This document shows, one piece after another, positions 47,301 through 60,030 of a stretch of DNA of 64,000 nt. A program made the translations under genes and the position numbers. The number at the start of each line of letters is the position of its first letter. Within the stretch, counting starts at the first letter, position 1. Source of the DNA: Toxonevra muliebris (lineage: Eukaryota > Arthropoda > Insecta > Diptera > Pallopteridae); the NCBI GenBank assembly GCA_963691655.1, contig OY829326.1, positions 139,456,998 to 139,520,997 of the forward strand, in the 5' to 3' direction. The notes under the pieces are model-generated. The model did no database searches. It saw nothing but the letters and a program-made list of their open reading frames with translations, and was not told where the DNA came from.

Positions 47301-49740
47301 TGATAGCATAAAGCCAGAGCTTTACCGGACCAGAGCTTCTGGTTGCAGAGGCTAACCGAAAACAGACCCCGGTTATCATCGGTGCCGACGCCAATGCCCA
47401 TCACGAGATGTTGAGCAGGACGGACATAAATGAACGAGGTGACTCTCTCTTTGATTTTATCCTTACTCATGATTTAGTTATTGCTAATAGGGGGAACGAG
47501 CCAACCTTTATTACTTCAAATAGAAAGGAGGCTCTCGATCTCACTCTAGTAAATGAACACTCGTCACAACTACTGAAAGACTGGAATGTCTAGTAAAAGT
47601 GCTCCTTTTCTGATCATAATTATATTAACTTCACCATTGATAAACTAGATCCTACAGACTCTGCAGGTTCTACTAGCCTCATCAATAGGAAGCGTACTGA
47701 CTGGATAAAGTTCCATGCCAATATTGAGTCTGGCATACAGCCTGCTCCACCCACTATTAATAACCACTGCGATATTGATCGAGAGGTAAACTCCATTACA
47801 GCATTTTTTAACATTGTTGCTAAATCGGCATGCAATTCCTCTCAACCTAGAGGTAAGACCAAATCTTTATGATGGACCTCGGAGATTGCAGAGCTACGTA
47901 TGTAGAATACTTTTTAATAGAGCCAAGGCTTTCAATGACTGGTCTCCCTTTAAATCTAAACTAAGGGAACTTAAGTCCGCTATAAGAAAAGCCAAAAGGG
48001 CATCTTTGACGAACTTCTGTGGTAGCATAGAAAGCTCCTCCGAGACCAGCTGACTTCGAAAACTCCTCAATACGACCCCTAGGGCTCTTGGCTGTATCTT
48101 GAAAGTTGATGGTCACTGGACTGATTCTGGGATCGAGACCTTAGAGATCCTCCTGAATACTCATTTTCCGGGGAGTGAATCCTTCGTTGATCGCAGTCCT
48201 CCTATGACCGATCATCCTTTAAGTAACCCCTCCCCTTTCCAATTGACCGATACTCATCTAAAGTGGGCCATCAAATCCTTCAGCCCCTATAAATCTCCAG
48301 TGCCAGATGGTATCATTCCCGCGGATATTCAGCGAGGAGCTGAACACGTAACTTCCTGGCTATTGCAAATTTATAATGCTTACCTAAAAATTCTCGTACA
48401 TTCCTAAAAGCTGGAGAAAGGTTCTTGTAGTTTTCATACCCAAAGCAGGGAAAGCGTCCCATACCAACCCAAGGGACTTCGGACCGATCAGTCGGTCCTC
48501 CTTTTTCTTAAAAACATTAGAAAGGGTTCTTGATTTTTATATCAGGAACTCTATCAACTCCACTCTTATATCCAAATTACAGCATGCCTATACCAAAGGG
48601 AAGTCTGTGGAAAAAGCGCTATATGTACTCATTGAGGAAGTTGAGAAATCACTTTCCAACAAAGAATACATACTTGCAGTGTTTCTCGATATTGAGGGGG
48701 CTTTCTGTGTTTATTATCGGTGTACTTTAGGTGTATTATCGCCTCTTATTTGGAATCTTGCGGTGAACAACCGCTAAAATATTTACGACTTGTTCGTGAT
48801 CCTAAACTTCAATGGAAAGCTAACATAGCAGAGAGAGTACGGAAAGCCTTTTGCGCTCTCTACTGCTGTAAGAGGGCATTAGGAACAATATGGGGTCGTC
48901 AACCTTGAGTCACTTCCTGTCTTTACACAGCAACGTTCGAGCTTAATCTAGGATCCAAATTGAAGGAAAGCGTCTCGGCTGTGGCATTTTCTCTAGTAAG
49001 TTAGATCTCAGACTCTTTTTCCGACCTCCTGACCATTGCAGCGTGTTTCAAGTGGAATAAATGACTATCTATCAAGCGTTCAAGTGGCTTATTCGATCTA
49101 CATGGACAGCCAAGCAACAATCAAGTTCCTTGCCGGTGTTTTCACCAAGGCAATCAAACATGTCATTGGTAATGGTTGGAGAGAAAGAAGTATTTGTGTA
49201 TTTAGGGACAGTCAGGCTTGGTTTAATCCTTGATTATTCCTTTAACCACAACTAAGCTGATTATGCATTGTAACTTCAGGCTTGATTGTGCTGGAAAATA
49301 CAACAGGCTGTTGTTGATATTGTTTCTTAGACACTCAGGAATTTCAGAAAATAAATTTTGTTGTCTTTTTGGCCAGAAGAGATTCGGAAACTGGTTTCCT
49401 GGGCCCAGAACCTGTAATCTCTTGGTGGTCTACATCCATCAAGACCATCATTAATGAGTGGGTCGATTTGACCTACAATTGTAAATGAGAGGAATTGAGA
49501 GGTTTTAGACAGACAAAGACCATGTTACCTGTTATCTCGAAGTGTCTAAAAGACTTTTTGTTGTCACTTAACAGAAAGAGCTGTAGGCAGCTAGTGGGAC
49601 TATACACAGGTCACTTATCTTGGGCCAAAGATTTGATTATGATTGGAATGGGAACTAGTGCCTTCTGTGCTTCCTGTGGTTTTTTAGGCTCTGAACCTTT
49701 TTGTGGTGTGGCATCTAATCAGATTACATGAGGAATAAGA
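47300..49740 (+). mobile_element. Long decayed non-LTR retrotransposon (endonuclease, RT, RNase H)
   Basis: The order of pieces follows a complete LINE ORF2. An APE-type endonuclease segment has VIIGADANAHHE, GDSLFDFILTHDLVIANRG and KEALDLTLVN. A linker with WSPFKSKLRELKSAIRKAK and RT motifs follow: SFSPYKSPVPDGI, WRKVLVVFIPKAGK, KLQHAYTKGKS and LAVFLDIEGAF. After a deletion the RT catalytic YADD region is missing and thumb pieces (RVRKAFCALYCCKRALG) resume. Then come RNase H pieces (YMDSQATIKFL) and the tail NEWVDLTYNCKWEELRGFRQ, LVGLYTGHLSWA and FCASCG. That tail matches the fragment at 14186-14450. Clade probably I/LOA-related. Many stops and shifts. Confidence 0.85.
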
Positions 49741-50285
49741 AATTGTGTTGCAAAAGCACTCAAACTCTATTGTACTAAACTCAATGGTCTCTGGTATTGA
49801 ATTAAATATGAAAGTTGAATTATATAGAAAATAAATTCATACTCTGGCAAGGTTTCACACTGGTCACTGTTGTCTTAAGAAGTTGGGTGACTTCTGTTGA
49901 CAATGCAATGAAAGCAACAAAATTACAGCGTAAAACGTTCTACCTTGGCAGCGACTTTTAGGACCAACCGAGATATGCCTCATAAAACCTCACACATTTC
50001 TCAGATTCATTATAGGTCTGAATCTAGATTTGTGTAAAAAAAAAACCCCAAATCGGAGTGCAAATTAAGCCGAGCTGTAAAACAATGCAATTCAATTTAA
50101 TTGCAATACCTTGAAGTCACAGTTAATGAACGACAATTCATGACTGCAGTTATTGAATGACATATTTGATTCCAGAATAAAAAATTCAGTTAGAAGTCTT
50201 TTTTGGAGTCGCCGACTGGTTATTTATTATGAAAAGTCTTTTTTTTTTGGAGTCAATCTTTTTTTGAAATCATGAGAATGTAAAT
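49741..50285. other. Stretch without a recognised gene
   Basis: No coding or TE motif recognised. Confidence 0.4.
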
Positions 50286-50289
50286 CTTA

Positions 50290-50610
50290 TGACTCCAAAA
50301 TCATGACTGCTTTGATGTCGCTTGGAGTCACTTGGAGTCACTAGGAGTCATTTCAAGTCATTTGGAGTCACTTGAATACCCTTGTAGTCACTTAAAGTCA
50401 CATGCAGTCACTTGGAGTCATTTGGTATTTGAAGTCAATTGAAGTCATTTGAAGTCTTTTGGAGTCAATTGGGGTTTTGAAATCAATTGGAGTCACTTGA
50501 AGTTAATTGCGATTTGCAGTCAATTGGAGTCACTTGAAGTCATTTGGAGTCAATTGAGGTTTTAAAATCAATTGGAGTCACTTGAAGTCAATTGAGACTT
50601 GAAGTCGTTG
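50290..50610 (+). repeat. Minisatellite of (CTTGGAGTCA)-like units
   Basis: Ten-base words (TTGGAGTCAC, TTGAAGTCAT, TTGGAGTCAA) repeat with point variation for about 320 bp, arranged in higher-order groups separated by GGTTTTGAAATCA-type variants. GAGTC words also occur just upstream (about 50200-50260). Confidence 0.85.
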
Positions 50611-51811
50611 ACACATTTAATCAAAACCAATTGTGTAACCTAATCAAAAGAAAAGGAGAAAATTTAAGGGGCGTCAAAAAATAGGAAGAATAGAAAAAAT
50701 GCTGAAAATCACTTAATAAAGAGCGCGCTACGTTCTCTTTGGTTTTTAAAGCATATGTGAAATCTAAATGAGAGGCTGAGAGGAAAAGTGGTATGACTTT
50801 AACGTTCAGATGAAAATGGAATAATTTTACGTAAGATCAAAAGCAAAACGAAATATGTTCAGAGCAAACCTGAAACGAAATATGTTTAAAGCAATAATGG
50901 AATAAATTACTATGTGAAAGAATGTCATACCATTTTTGCTCTTACTTTTAAGTCGTTTCATTTTTCCTCTAAAGCGTATTACTTGTATCGTTCTTGCACT
51001 GACATACTAAATTATTTCAGTTTTGCTCTTTCATAAATTTTAGCCCACTTTTCCCCTCGGCCTGTCAAATATGCTTTTAAGTAAAATGCTAAGAATATTC
51101 ATAAAATCTTTGGGCATAAATGTGCAGTAGAGCCCTTCTATAATAGTCGCTGCACAAAGTGAAATTTTTAATATTTAGATAATTTTAAATGCCAGTGATA
51201 CTGTCTTCAGATGAGAGCAATGATTTAAAAATTCTCCATAATTAAATTTAACATCGTAGATGGGAAACATCTATTTTTTCCTTATTTCATAGCATTTCGG
51301 GTATTTTGTGCATCCTTTTCAACCTTTTAACTTTCAATACAAATGCAAAAATTGATAAAAGTAAAAAAGTGCGGTCTTCTAGCGTACCACATATTTTTTC
51401 TTATTTTGAGCCAAATTTTTTAGAAATATCACATAGAAAAAATATTTAAAGCCGGGATTAAGGAGTTGCTAAGGAAGGATTACAAATTAGATGTGATGTT
51501 GATTTAGATTTTAGATGAAAGGAAACACTGGCAGCTCCAGGTTGAGAATTTTAACACAAAAACCGGTGTTTTTCGATTTATGTATGTATAGTGATTCCCG
51601 AATAAGCCTGCTGTCTTTGAAAAATAAATAGTTTTAATGCCTACATAATAATTAAGCTATAATATAAGTAATAATTTGCAGCTAGGAGGGGGCGGGGGGT
51701 ATTTCTAAATTGAATCCGATAGCTATTAAAAACAATTAAGTTGAGTATAAAGTTAAATATTTTCATTAACTTAACCCAATGCAGAAAAAAAGTTCTTTTT
51801 TTAATATAATA
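50611..51811. other. Stretch without a recognised gene
   Basis: No coding or TE motif recognised. Confidence 0.4.
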
Positions 51812-51930
51812 TTAACCCGGTAATGCCTAGCGGGTGCCATATTGCATTTTGACGCTGAGCCGTTCCTGAGCTAGGTTCAAAAACAATTTTTTTTTTCTCA
51901 AGTTACTTTTTTGATCTATCTACTTTGGTT
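51812..51930 (-). repeat. Fragment related to the core of the fold-back element
   Basis: GGTAATGCCTAGCGGGTGCC and TTGACGCTGAGCC match the reverse complement of the centre of 19857-20402 over about 45 bp. The long arms are absent here. Confidence 0.6.
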
Positions 51931-54258
51931 CCCGTTCGCTTTTAATGAGTTAATAAACAATGAATCTGCTCCAGTTTACTATTTTTAACAAGAAAAGACT
52001 ACAAAACCTCAATGCATTGCTATAAATTAATTGATACTTATTTATCAAACTCGGCTGTAATGCACTGCTGCTATTTTGCATTGATCTTTTGTGCGGCAAA
52101 CTAAGAGATATAATCGAAATTTGATTTATTGAATACTTCCATATTTTGTTGAGTTTAAATAAAAAGGAAGTCATCAAAAATGATGTATTAATTTTATTAC
52201 TCAATATTATCGAACACTATGCAACCTCAATTATCTTTGCTGGGTACAGCTATGAATGCATAGATACATAGATAATATTGACGATGATATTTTTTTTTGT
52301 AATTTGACATATTTTGCCCATGATTATCAACTGAATGTATGCAGGGCACATAAATATGTTATTGAAGTACTACTACCAGGACAACGACAATGGCAGCAGC
52401 AGGAGAGTAGGGCATTCTGTTGTGCATATTTATGATGACACTGGTCATTTAAACATAATTTACACACACAGACACACACACGCAAAGAGGAATTTTTTTC
52501 TTTCACACACACAAAAAAAAAAGAAAAAAGTATTGTAAAAAGTGTCACACAAAACAAAAGCAAAAATAATAAAAACAAAAAATTTACGAAATCAATGTTG
52601 GCAACACTAACAACACATTGGCAGCAGCTGTTGAAGTCAAAAAAAAAAAAAAAATTGCAAAGAAATTTGTGGGGGTGGAGTGAAGAAAATAACTTTACGT
52701 GCTTGTAATGTGTCGCAATTTTTCAACTCCATCTGAGGTTATTTTTCGGGGCAGGGTAGAGGACGGACGTTGTATAAAAAAAAGGACACACACAAAAAGA
52801 ATCTCAGCAGTGAATTTGTGTGTATTAGAGAGTAAGGAAGGGGAAGAAGCAATAAAGGGAAAGAGTGTTGTAGTTTAAGTGATATGGCATGGTTTGGCAA
52901 ATAGGGAAGCTATTGAAATATATGCTTTTAAAAATGTAACCCAAACGAGAAAATTTATCGTTTGGGTCAACAAAAACACACACACACTTACACATTTAAT
53001 GTATGTATTTGGACTATTGAAATTTTTTTTTTTTTTGTTTTTTTTTGTCAATACAAACTGTTAAGTATTGTAAAGAACCAGTAGCAAAAAAAAAAAAAAA
53101 ATTTGGTAAGGTATAAAAATAAAAACAAAAATTTCTATAAAGAAAACAAAAAGGAAAACAAAAACGAAAAAACCCCAAAATCAAAATAGTCTGAAATATC
53201 ACATCGTAATCGACAAAAACGACAAAGTCCTCGACGCCATCGTCAACAACACTGATGACGACGACGACGACGACATCGTCAACGACAACCACGTCCAGAC
53301 ATTATTGATGCCTTTTGGGTAATGGTCAATATGGCCCTTTGAATTATACTCAAAATGGTTGGTCAATGGTTTCAAGTAAATAGCTAGCATTCAAGTGTAA
53401 AAACCTCAAATTAAATTAGCAACGAGAATGGAGTAGAAATAAAAAAATAAAAAAAAATGAAAGCAGCACAGCACCGTACCGCACAGAAAAAGTTTTAAAT
53501 TATATTTACGAATTTATTTTATGTAATAAATTTTTCCGTATTCAATTAAAATGAACTTTGCATTGGCAAATAAAAGCGCTTAAGTGGCCAAAGGCGGCAT
53601 GACGCGGTTTGGTGCGGGTGGTGCACGCTGGTCAAATTACAGTGGGAGCGATGAGGGCGGAGTTGCCTGGCAAATTTTGGGTTTGGTTCTCATTTCTTTT
53701 CCATTCAATCCCTCATTCAGTTGTGGTAATTTTTATAGTACTTGGGTGCTGTATGTAGTTTTGTGCTACTATTATTGGGTGTTGTATGAATTGTCTATAT
53801 TTCTGTATAGAGTATGTTTTTACAAATGTATGTATGTATGTATTTAAGTTGAGTTCGTTCCTTCTGAAGGATGAGTGAAAAATTTACCCAAAAACTTTAT
53901 GCATTTATTTATGAATTAAATGTTTTGATAATAGTGAGTGTGAAAATTTAATTTATAAACTTTTTAGATTTATGCCAAGTTAATGAGGCATTATTTAAAT
54001 ATCGTTTTGTTGGTTGAAGTTATCAGTTTTCTCGTTTTGCTGTTGTTATAATTAATTTTATTGCATATGAATAAATAATATTTCTGTTTTTTTTTTTTTT
54101 TTTTTATAATTCCTGGTAATTTCAATTGAAATTAGGTATTAAATATATCCATTTCTATTTTTGTAATTATCATTTAAAGTCTCACCATTATAGATTAGTT
54201 TGGATTTTATGGTTTCAATTGAAGCTATCCAACGGTGAAAAAATCACTTCAAAATACG
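51931..54258. other. AT-rich stretch with microsatellites, nothing firmly recognised
   Basis: Poly(A) and CA runs (52467-52510, 52636-52655, 53086-53101), a GACGACGACGACGACGAC run near 53257-53275, and an ATGT run near 53827-53840. A short GC-richer patch at 53585-53670 stands out but has no gene support. Confidence 0.45.
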
Positions 54259-54266
54259 TTTATAAG

Positions 54267-55208
54267 TAGGGCCTTGGAGCAACCAAATTTTGGGGTTGCT
54301 CCGCTCCAGCTCCACTCCGACCTCATAAGTATAGCTCCAACTCCGCTCCGTGGTCCGCTCCGAGCTCCAACTATATATAATTTTCTCAATAAAAATCATT
54401 TTTTTTTTATTTTAAATTCGTTTATGTGTATCGCTACCTTAATTTGCTAAAGCCCTAACACCCATTTTCCGAATTTTACAGGAAAAGCAAAACTTATTTT
54501 GATATTCGGAGTACTGCTTCCAGAACTTACTGCGCGACTTATCATAACCCACCAAAAATTCGATATTGAAAAATTTGATGTTAGGTAACCAATTCTGGGA
54601 AGTTCCGAAAATACTCTTTATTTGGCTCAAAACTCGGCATGTTTAGCATACGAAAAAATATAATGCTAAGTTGTACAACAATTATATCGTTTTGAAGGCT
54701 GCTGTCATAGCAATAGAACCAGTTAAGATAGTGAACTCCTTATTTTTAGTGGCATCTTTTTAAAAAAAACTAGGAATTATTAACACACATTAGCCCTATT
54801 CACGATATGGTGTAAACGGTCTTGCATCATTGCAAATGCAAATTTTTATTGCATATCGCATATATTTGTTATTTTGATAGAAATGGCACTACTCAGTTCA
54901 AATCCTTTGCAATGAATTAGTAATTAATCAATAAATGTAATGAATTTATTGTAGTACTAATTCATTTCAACTCAGCATTGCCATTTGCATTGATTAATGG
55001 AGATGGTAATGGAAAAACTTCATTGCCTGTAATTGTAATAGTGTGTAAGTTTTCAAATATAATGTCAAGCAACAATAGTTGGAAAAATTATGAATCGGAG
55101 CAGCGGCGCGGTTAAATTTTCATTGCTCCAGCTACAGCTCTAGCTCCGGTCAAAACAGTGTGCTCCACAGCTCCTTGCTCCAGCTCCGCACTCCGCTCCA
55201 AAGCCCTA
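54267..55208. mobile_element. hAT-superfamily element with TTTATAAG target duplication
   Basis: The ends TAGGGCCTTGGAGC and the complement of TAGGGCTTTGGAGC form inverted repeats with one mismatch. The flanks are an identical 8-bp duplication, TTTATAAG (54259-54266 and 55209-55216). Both subterminal parts are arrays of the word GCTCC/GGAGC. The 942-bp interior has no recognisable transposase, though a 63-codon minus-strand frame (54439-54630) is unassigned. It is non-autonomous. Confidence 0.9.
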
Positions 55209-55216
55209 TTTATAAG

Positions 55217-55785
55217 TGCTCATAAGTGCTGATAAGTCAGCAGTAAGCGTATGATATACCATTACGTTAAAAGCTTTGTATCTCATGGAAAAAAGAACTA
55301 ACTTTTAACTCTTGGTTTCAAATGCTTTAATGAAGGTGCAAGAAGGGGCCAAAAAAATCATTTCATTTCATCAATGAACTCAAAATGTTTTTTGGGTAAT
55401 ATTAAAGAAAAAACTTCCAAATATTTTATTTTAAGAATGAAAAAAATAACTGATAAAATACGATACTTTTGTTTTTACAAACGATTGCTGTTCGATAATG
55501 AATGCATGCTAGAAACTATATAAAAAAATATTATTTTTTTTGCTGCTAAAGAAAACTCTTACTGTGGAGAAACGCAAATATGCATTCAAGTGTATGCCCA
55601 GTGAGAGTGAAGTGATTTTTTAATAGCAAAGAATGCCATTGCAGAAGCAGTAATTATTTTAATACTTTTAGATGTAAATTATTTCTACCAATTCGAATTT
55701 TATTTCACTACTCAACAAATTCCAACTTTTTGTACGTCAGGTACCTCATGCATCATTGCCATATAATTCGAATTCATAGCAGCAT
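55217..55785. other. Stretch without a recognised gene
   Basis: No coding or TE motif recognised. Confidence 0.4.
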
Positions 55786-55789
55786 TTTA

Positions 55790-56340
55790 GAAAAAAGTGT
55801 AATGCATTCATCTGTATTAGATACCAGGGCATAGTGACATTTTGGGTAATTGCAAAGACGATGAGCTGGCAAGGCTAAAAACAACATTTCTACTCCTGCT
55901 GCCCAGGCATGCTTATGGCAACCTGTAAATTGAATATGCATAGTCAAATGATGAACATAGCTAACAATACATTGGTGGGCGTACACATGCTCCCACACAA
56001 AACTAATCAAGCTACCTTACAACCCGAGAAGATCAGACTATTTTGCTTCCCTAAATATGCATTCTATTTGCAATATTGTTACAATAATCACTGGACATTG
56101 CTTGATTGATAGACATACCGGAAGATAAGGACTACCAGCAAAAGACTTTTGCAGGAGCTGCCTCAATGAGCAAGAGGAGTAAACTGCTTTCAACTTTCTC
56201 TGCAATTGTTCAGCGCTTGGCACGCGTAGCTTTGCATCCTTAGGTTAAGCCTTTTTCAGCAACCTAGCTAACTTCGAATCTGCTGACATCAGGGATTCTG
56301 AAAGTTCATGAAAAATTAGGATGACTGTGAAACCGTCCAT
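55790..56340 (+). mobile_element. Non-LTR retrotransposon RNase H/C-terminal remnant
   Basis: Pieces in different frames line up with the RNase H end of a LINE: GNCKDDELARLKTT (the late catalytic D region), then a Cys-rich-tail equivalent with DYQQKTFAGAASMSK and LSTFSAIVQRLA. Stops and shifts throughout. The remnant ends before a new RT fragment begins. Confidence 0.6.
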
Positions 56341-56379
56341 ATGTCTACTATAAGACAACCATATTACCCTAGCCTAACT

Positions 56380-56960
56380 TCCCACTTTTCCGGAAGCGGA
56401 ATGGGTTAGTTCAACAGTTTCGCAGCGTAACTGGTGGGTTTCCAGGACAGTGGCGAATAAAGATGCGATTAGATTTGCTATTGCTTCCTTTGACAGCTTC
56501 AAATCGCCGGGTCCGGATGGTATACTACCAGTTGCTCAGAAAGAGGGTATGGTGCAATTACTACCGGTTTTAAAGAAGATCTTCATTTCCAGTTTGGCTC
56601 TCGCTCACATACCTCAACAATGGAGGTTGGTTAAAGTTGTTTTCATTCCAAAAATTAGAAAGGACAACTATACCAATCCCAAAAATCTTTCCTATTAAAA
56701 TGTCTTGAGCGCTTGTCAACAGGAAAGAATACACTATTGGTATTTTTGTTAGTATTGAGAGAGCTTTTGACAACGCGACTTTTGACGGCATTTGCAATGC
56801 AGCAGGTCAGCATAGAGTGGATCCGGTTCAATGCTGTCACACAGACTTATGATGGTTCAAGCTGATTGTGGTTAATCTGTTACTTGCGGCGTGAATAGAG
56901 GATGTCCCCAAGGGGGCGTACTCTCTCCACTGCTGTGGTGTCTGCAATGGTAAAATAGTG
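56380..56960 (+). mobile_element. Non-LTR reverse transcriptase fragment
   Basis: The frame from 56450 reads NKDAIRFAIASFDSFKSPGP followed by DGILP, the early RT motif. Then comes HIPQQWRLVKVVFIPKIRK. Later, shifted frames give VSIERAFDNATF and a damaged PKGAYSLHCCG corresponding to PQGGVLSPLLW. The catalytic YADD region is not reached; sequence changes to piggyBac-like at about 56970. Confidence 0.8.
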
Positions 56961-56969
56961 GCCGAAATA

Positions 56970-57560
56970 TTACCACAATTTCTTCACTTTATTGCAATTT
57001 TGATAAGTCTTTGGCTGTGGGTGAATCGAAGTTTGGATTCCGCGACAATATTCTGCTCCTGAGTTATAAGACTAAGGCCAACAAAAACGTTTTTCTGCTC
57101 TCTACCTTGTACAACGATCCAGCAATTGACCCAGCCACAAAGAAGCCAAAAATAATTCTCGGGGCATATCATGCAAGTGGAAGTCGCATCGTTGGCCATT
57201 GGTCTTACTTTACAATATGTTGGAAATAATGGCGTTGGCTGGGCACATCATTTATAGAATATGAGCCGCCGGACATATCAAAATAGGCTTGTTGGGCTCG
57301 TGAATTGGCCATAAAACGCCGAACATTGAACCCACATGTCCTGAAGCATTATCACTTACGTACTGTCATGGAAGCTGTCTTGAATATTCGATTGACTCCA
57401 TCCTTCGCATCTAAGCTACAAATTGAGCGTCGCGGTGAAAATGACCGAGTACCAATCAAAGGCAAGGGTCATATTTGCCAGCATGTGAACAGAAAACCAC
57501 GGAACTCGTGCGAAATTTGCTTAGTTTGCAAAATGTCGTTATTATATGAATGATGGACCT
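56970..57560 (+). mobile_element. piggyBac-like transposase remnant
   Basis: A plus-strand frame reads VGESKFGFRDNILLLSYKTK and ANKNVFLLSTLYNDPAID. It ends in a Cys/His-rich stretch KGHICQHVNRKPRNSCEICL. SYVPKKNK.V.LLST and a C-terminal RING-like zinc finger are known piggyBac features. The middle contains frameshifts and stops. Terminal repeats and TTAA flanks were not found, so it is a fragment. Confidence 0.75.
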
Positions 57561-57592
57561 CAAAAATCTTATAAAAATATAGTGTTTATACA

Positions 57593-57670
57593 TCGTCGCC
57601 TGAGAATTGATTTGGCGTATGTGTATAAGTATTCCTATGCCTATACGCCAAATCAATTCTCAGGCGACGA
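57593..57670. repeat. Perfect inverted repeat, 28-bp arms, 22-bp loop
   Basis: Arms 57593-57620 and 57643-57670 are exact reverse complements, beginning TCGTCGCCTGAGAATTG. The loop GTGTATAAGTATTCC... is short, so a strong hairpin is possible. It lies just after the piggyBac remnant. Confidence 0.95.
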
Positions 57671-58345
57671 CATGCTTCATACATTATTATATAGTCACCC
57701 AGGCGGATTGCTCCTGCGAGAAGTGGACAAAAATATTTCCGCGGTAAGGTATGCCTGCCGTGAGAGACTAATAAAATACCCCACAGAGAGGAAGGGCGTG
57801 AAGAAAATGTTACAAAGCCCTATGCCATCCCGATGAATGGTGCCGCTTGAGTCTGCAATGAGACCACGCCCGTCTCACCAGATCGAAGCAACAACGTGCA
57901 GCCCAAAATAATTATAAACGCCAAGGAGACCCGACGTCTCCCGCGTTTATATGAAACGGTACTTCATACTGGAATGAAACCACTCAAGCTTACAAAAACT
58001 AGCTCCCACTCTTGTTCCAGACGAGTCTTAACCCCGCTGACAGACCAATAACGGCTGTCACGGTTAATCGAAGTTGGCGGCTGGAAAGTAGCAGTTTTTA
58101 CACGTGGAATGAAGAAACCAGGGTATCAGTGACCCTGCCTCACAGCGGACGGTAACGAACCACACACACACAAAAAAAACAGATGAGTGAGCAGTATTGC
58201 TCTAGACGGACAAAATACTTAATGGTGGTTCCGAGAGGAGCTTTCCGTCGGACGAGAGGAGATGTTTAGCGGATGAAAGTCTCGCACTGACTTCAGCTTT
58301 CAATGCTTTTACTCCTCGTTAAAACAAAAAAAATCCAGGTGGCCG
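57671..58345. other. GC-richer block of unknown origin
   Basis: A plus-strand frame at about 57640-57835 reads PGGLLLREVDKNISAVRYAC and then KGVKKMLQSPMPS before a stop. It has protein-like composition, but I cannot place it. Downstream, GGAGACCCGACGTCTCC is an imperfect palindrome. A C/A-rich tail near 58160-58180 follows. It may be the end of an unclassified transposon. Confidence 0.4.
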
Positions 58346-60030
58346 GAATAAGAATAAAAACGTTCAACATGTAACAGTTGTCGAAGACACAGATCGAAAA
58401 ACTTTATTTTGTGTTTTTTGTATTTAAAATTCAAGAGTTTAATATGTTACCGAACATGGGTTAACAGAATTGGTTGAAAATATATTTTTTGGCATGAAAG
58501 AGATGAAATAGTTACCCGGGTGACTCGTCGACTGAACTAAGGTTAAAGCTCACGGTTTTTTATGACTCCATATAAGTACGAACATTATGCAAAAATACTT
58601 TTTTAAATCACATAATTTTTATTGATGCGGCAAGGTGTTCAAAACTTTTAAATTATGGTCAAAACTTTGCTGGAACTTGAATATTCCAATCGATAAAATC
58701 TTAAACAAAAACAAAAAATGTTTCTGCATGGCATTACCTTTTGGTTAACAATAGCAAATCTGCAATTTTATAAAAATAAATATTGTCACTTCGCCCTTTG
58801 AGCTAGGCAATGCAGGCCCCATTCAAAGGTTTCCATTGTTTACCATTTTACTTTTCATATCTGACATAATCGATGCAGGTTCAATAAATACTCTCATTTA
58901 TACCATAAAAGATGGCACTACATTTAAAGACCATTTAAATTTCATAAATATTCCTTGAGTTTAACTAAGAGTTTAAATTTTGAGAAAATTATAGCACAAA
59001 AATATTGATGATATAATTTTTTAAGTACCAAATAGTTCCAGGCATTTCTGAAGTACAAAAAATACTTAAAGCTACCAAGCAAATTAATCATTATTTTAAC
59101 GAATATATTTCCACCAAACAATTCCGAGAACGTGGATTTTATAGTGACAGTAAAAAAGTGTTTTCGCAGTATTTCAGTTTTTGTCTTCCTTAAAGTCATT
59201 GAAATGATTATAAAAAAAAAAAAAATGTAAGACTTTTTGCTTTTAAAACAATACATAAATCTCTGCTTGTCAGAAATACGTATGTATGTAATTGTGCGTG
59301 CGTGTGTATGCGTTCGTATATATATAAATAAATATGTTTTTTAAATATTAAATAATCACAATTTTATATTCATGAGATTCTGAACTGTCGCATTTATAAC
59401 AAAAACTTCAGATTTAAAACATAAACATGAGTGAAAGGAGCAGAAACAGTGACGAAATGATTGATGATATAAATGAAAATTGTTTGCTTAGAGATTTTGA
59501 CATGTCGTAAAAGAACAAGAACAATAACAACAATCAGAATTAAAGCAAGAAGAAGCGGAAAAACAACAAGCATTAAAATATTTGAATTAACTAAAGTGTT
59601 TTAAATATATTTATGTATGACATTTATGGGATAAGAAATTTCAAGATCTTAAAGAATTTAAGAATAATTTTTAGAGTAATGACATCATGAAATTTACACA
59701 CAAGACTGAAACTAATATTAAAATATATGAGGCATAAAATTTAAATTATGTAGATTTAAATTATGCAAACTGATAAGGAAGTATTAACTATCCAACAATT
59801 ACTGCATATAAATACATATTGGCAATAATAGTCTTTAATATATTCGGCTGGTGTCTTACTTTCGAAGCATAAGTTAAATATAAAATTAGCAAAATAGTTA
59901 CTAATAATCTATGCATACATTCACACACATTCATAGATTTGTATGTCGAACTCACAGATTTCCTAAGGAAGGGGTTTTAATTTTTTCGTCCCCTAAAATT
60001 TCTTTTTCATTCATGGCCAACAATCAAAAT
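58346..60030. other. AT-rich stretch, nothing recognised
   Basis: A 104-codon minus frame at 58942-59256 is AT-driven and has no motif. GTGCGTGCGTGTGTATGCG-type microsatellite near 59295. Confidence 0.45.

Noticed and set aside
53584..53847. 87-codon frame in a GC-richer patch
   Set aside because: Begins protein-like but loses composition quickly; no start context, domain or splice support.
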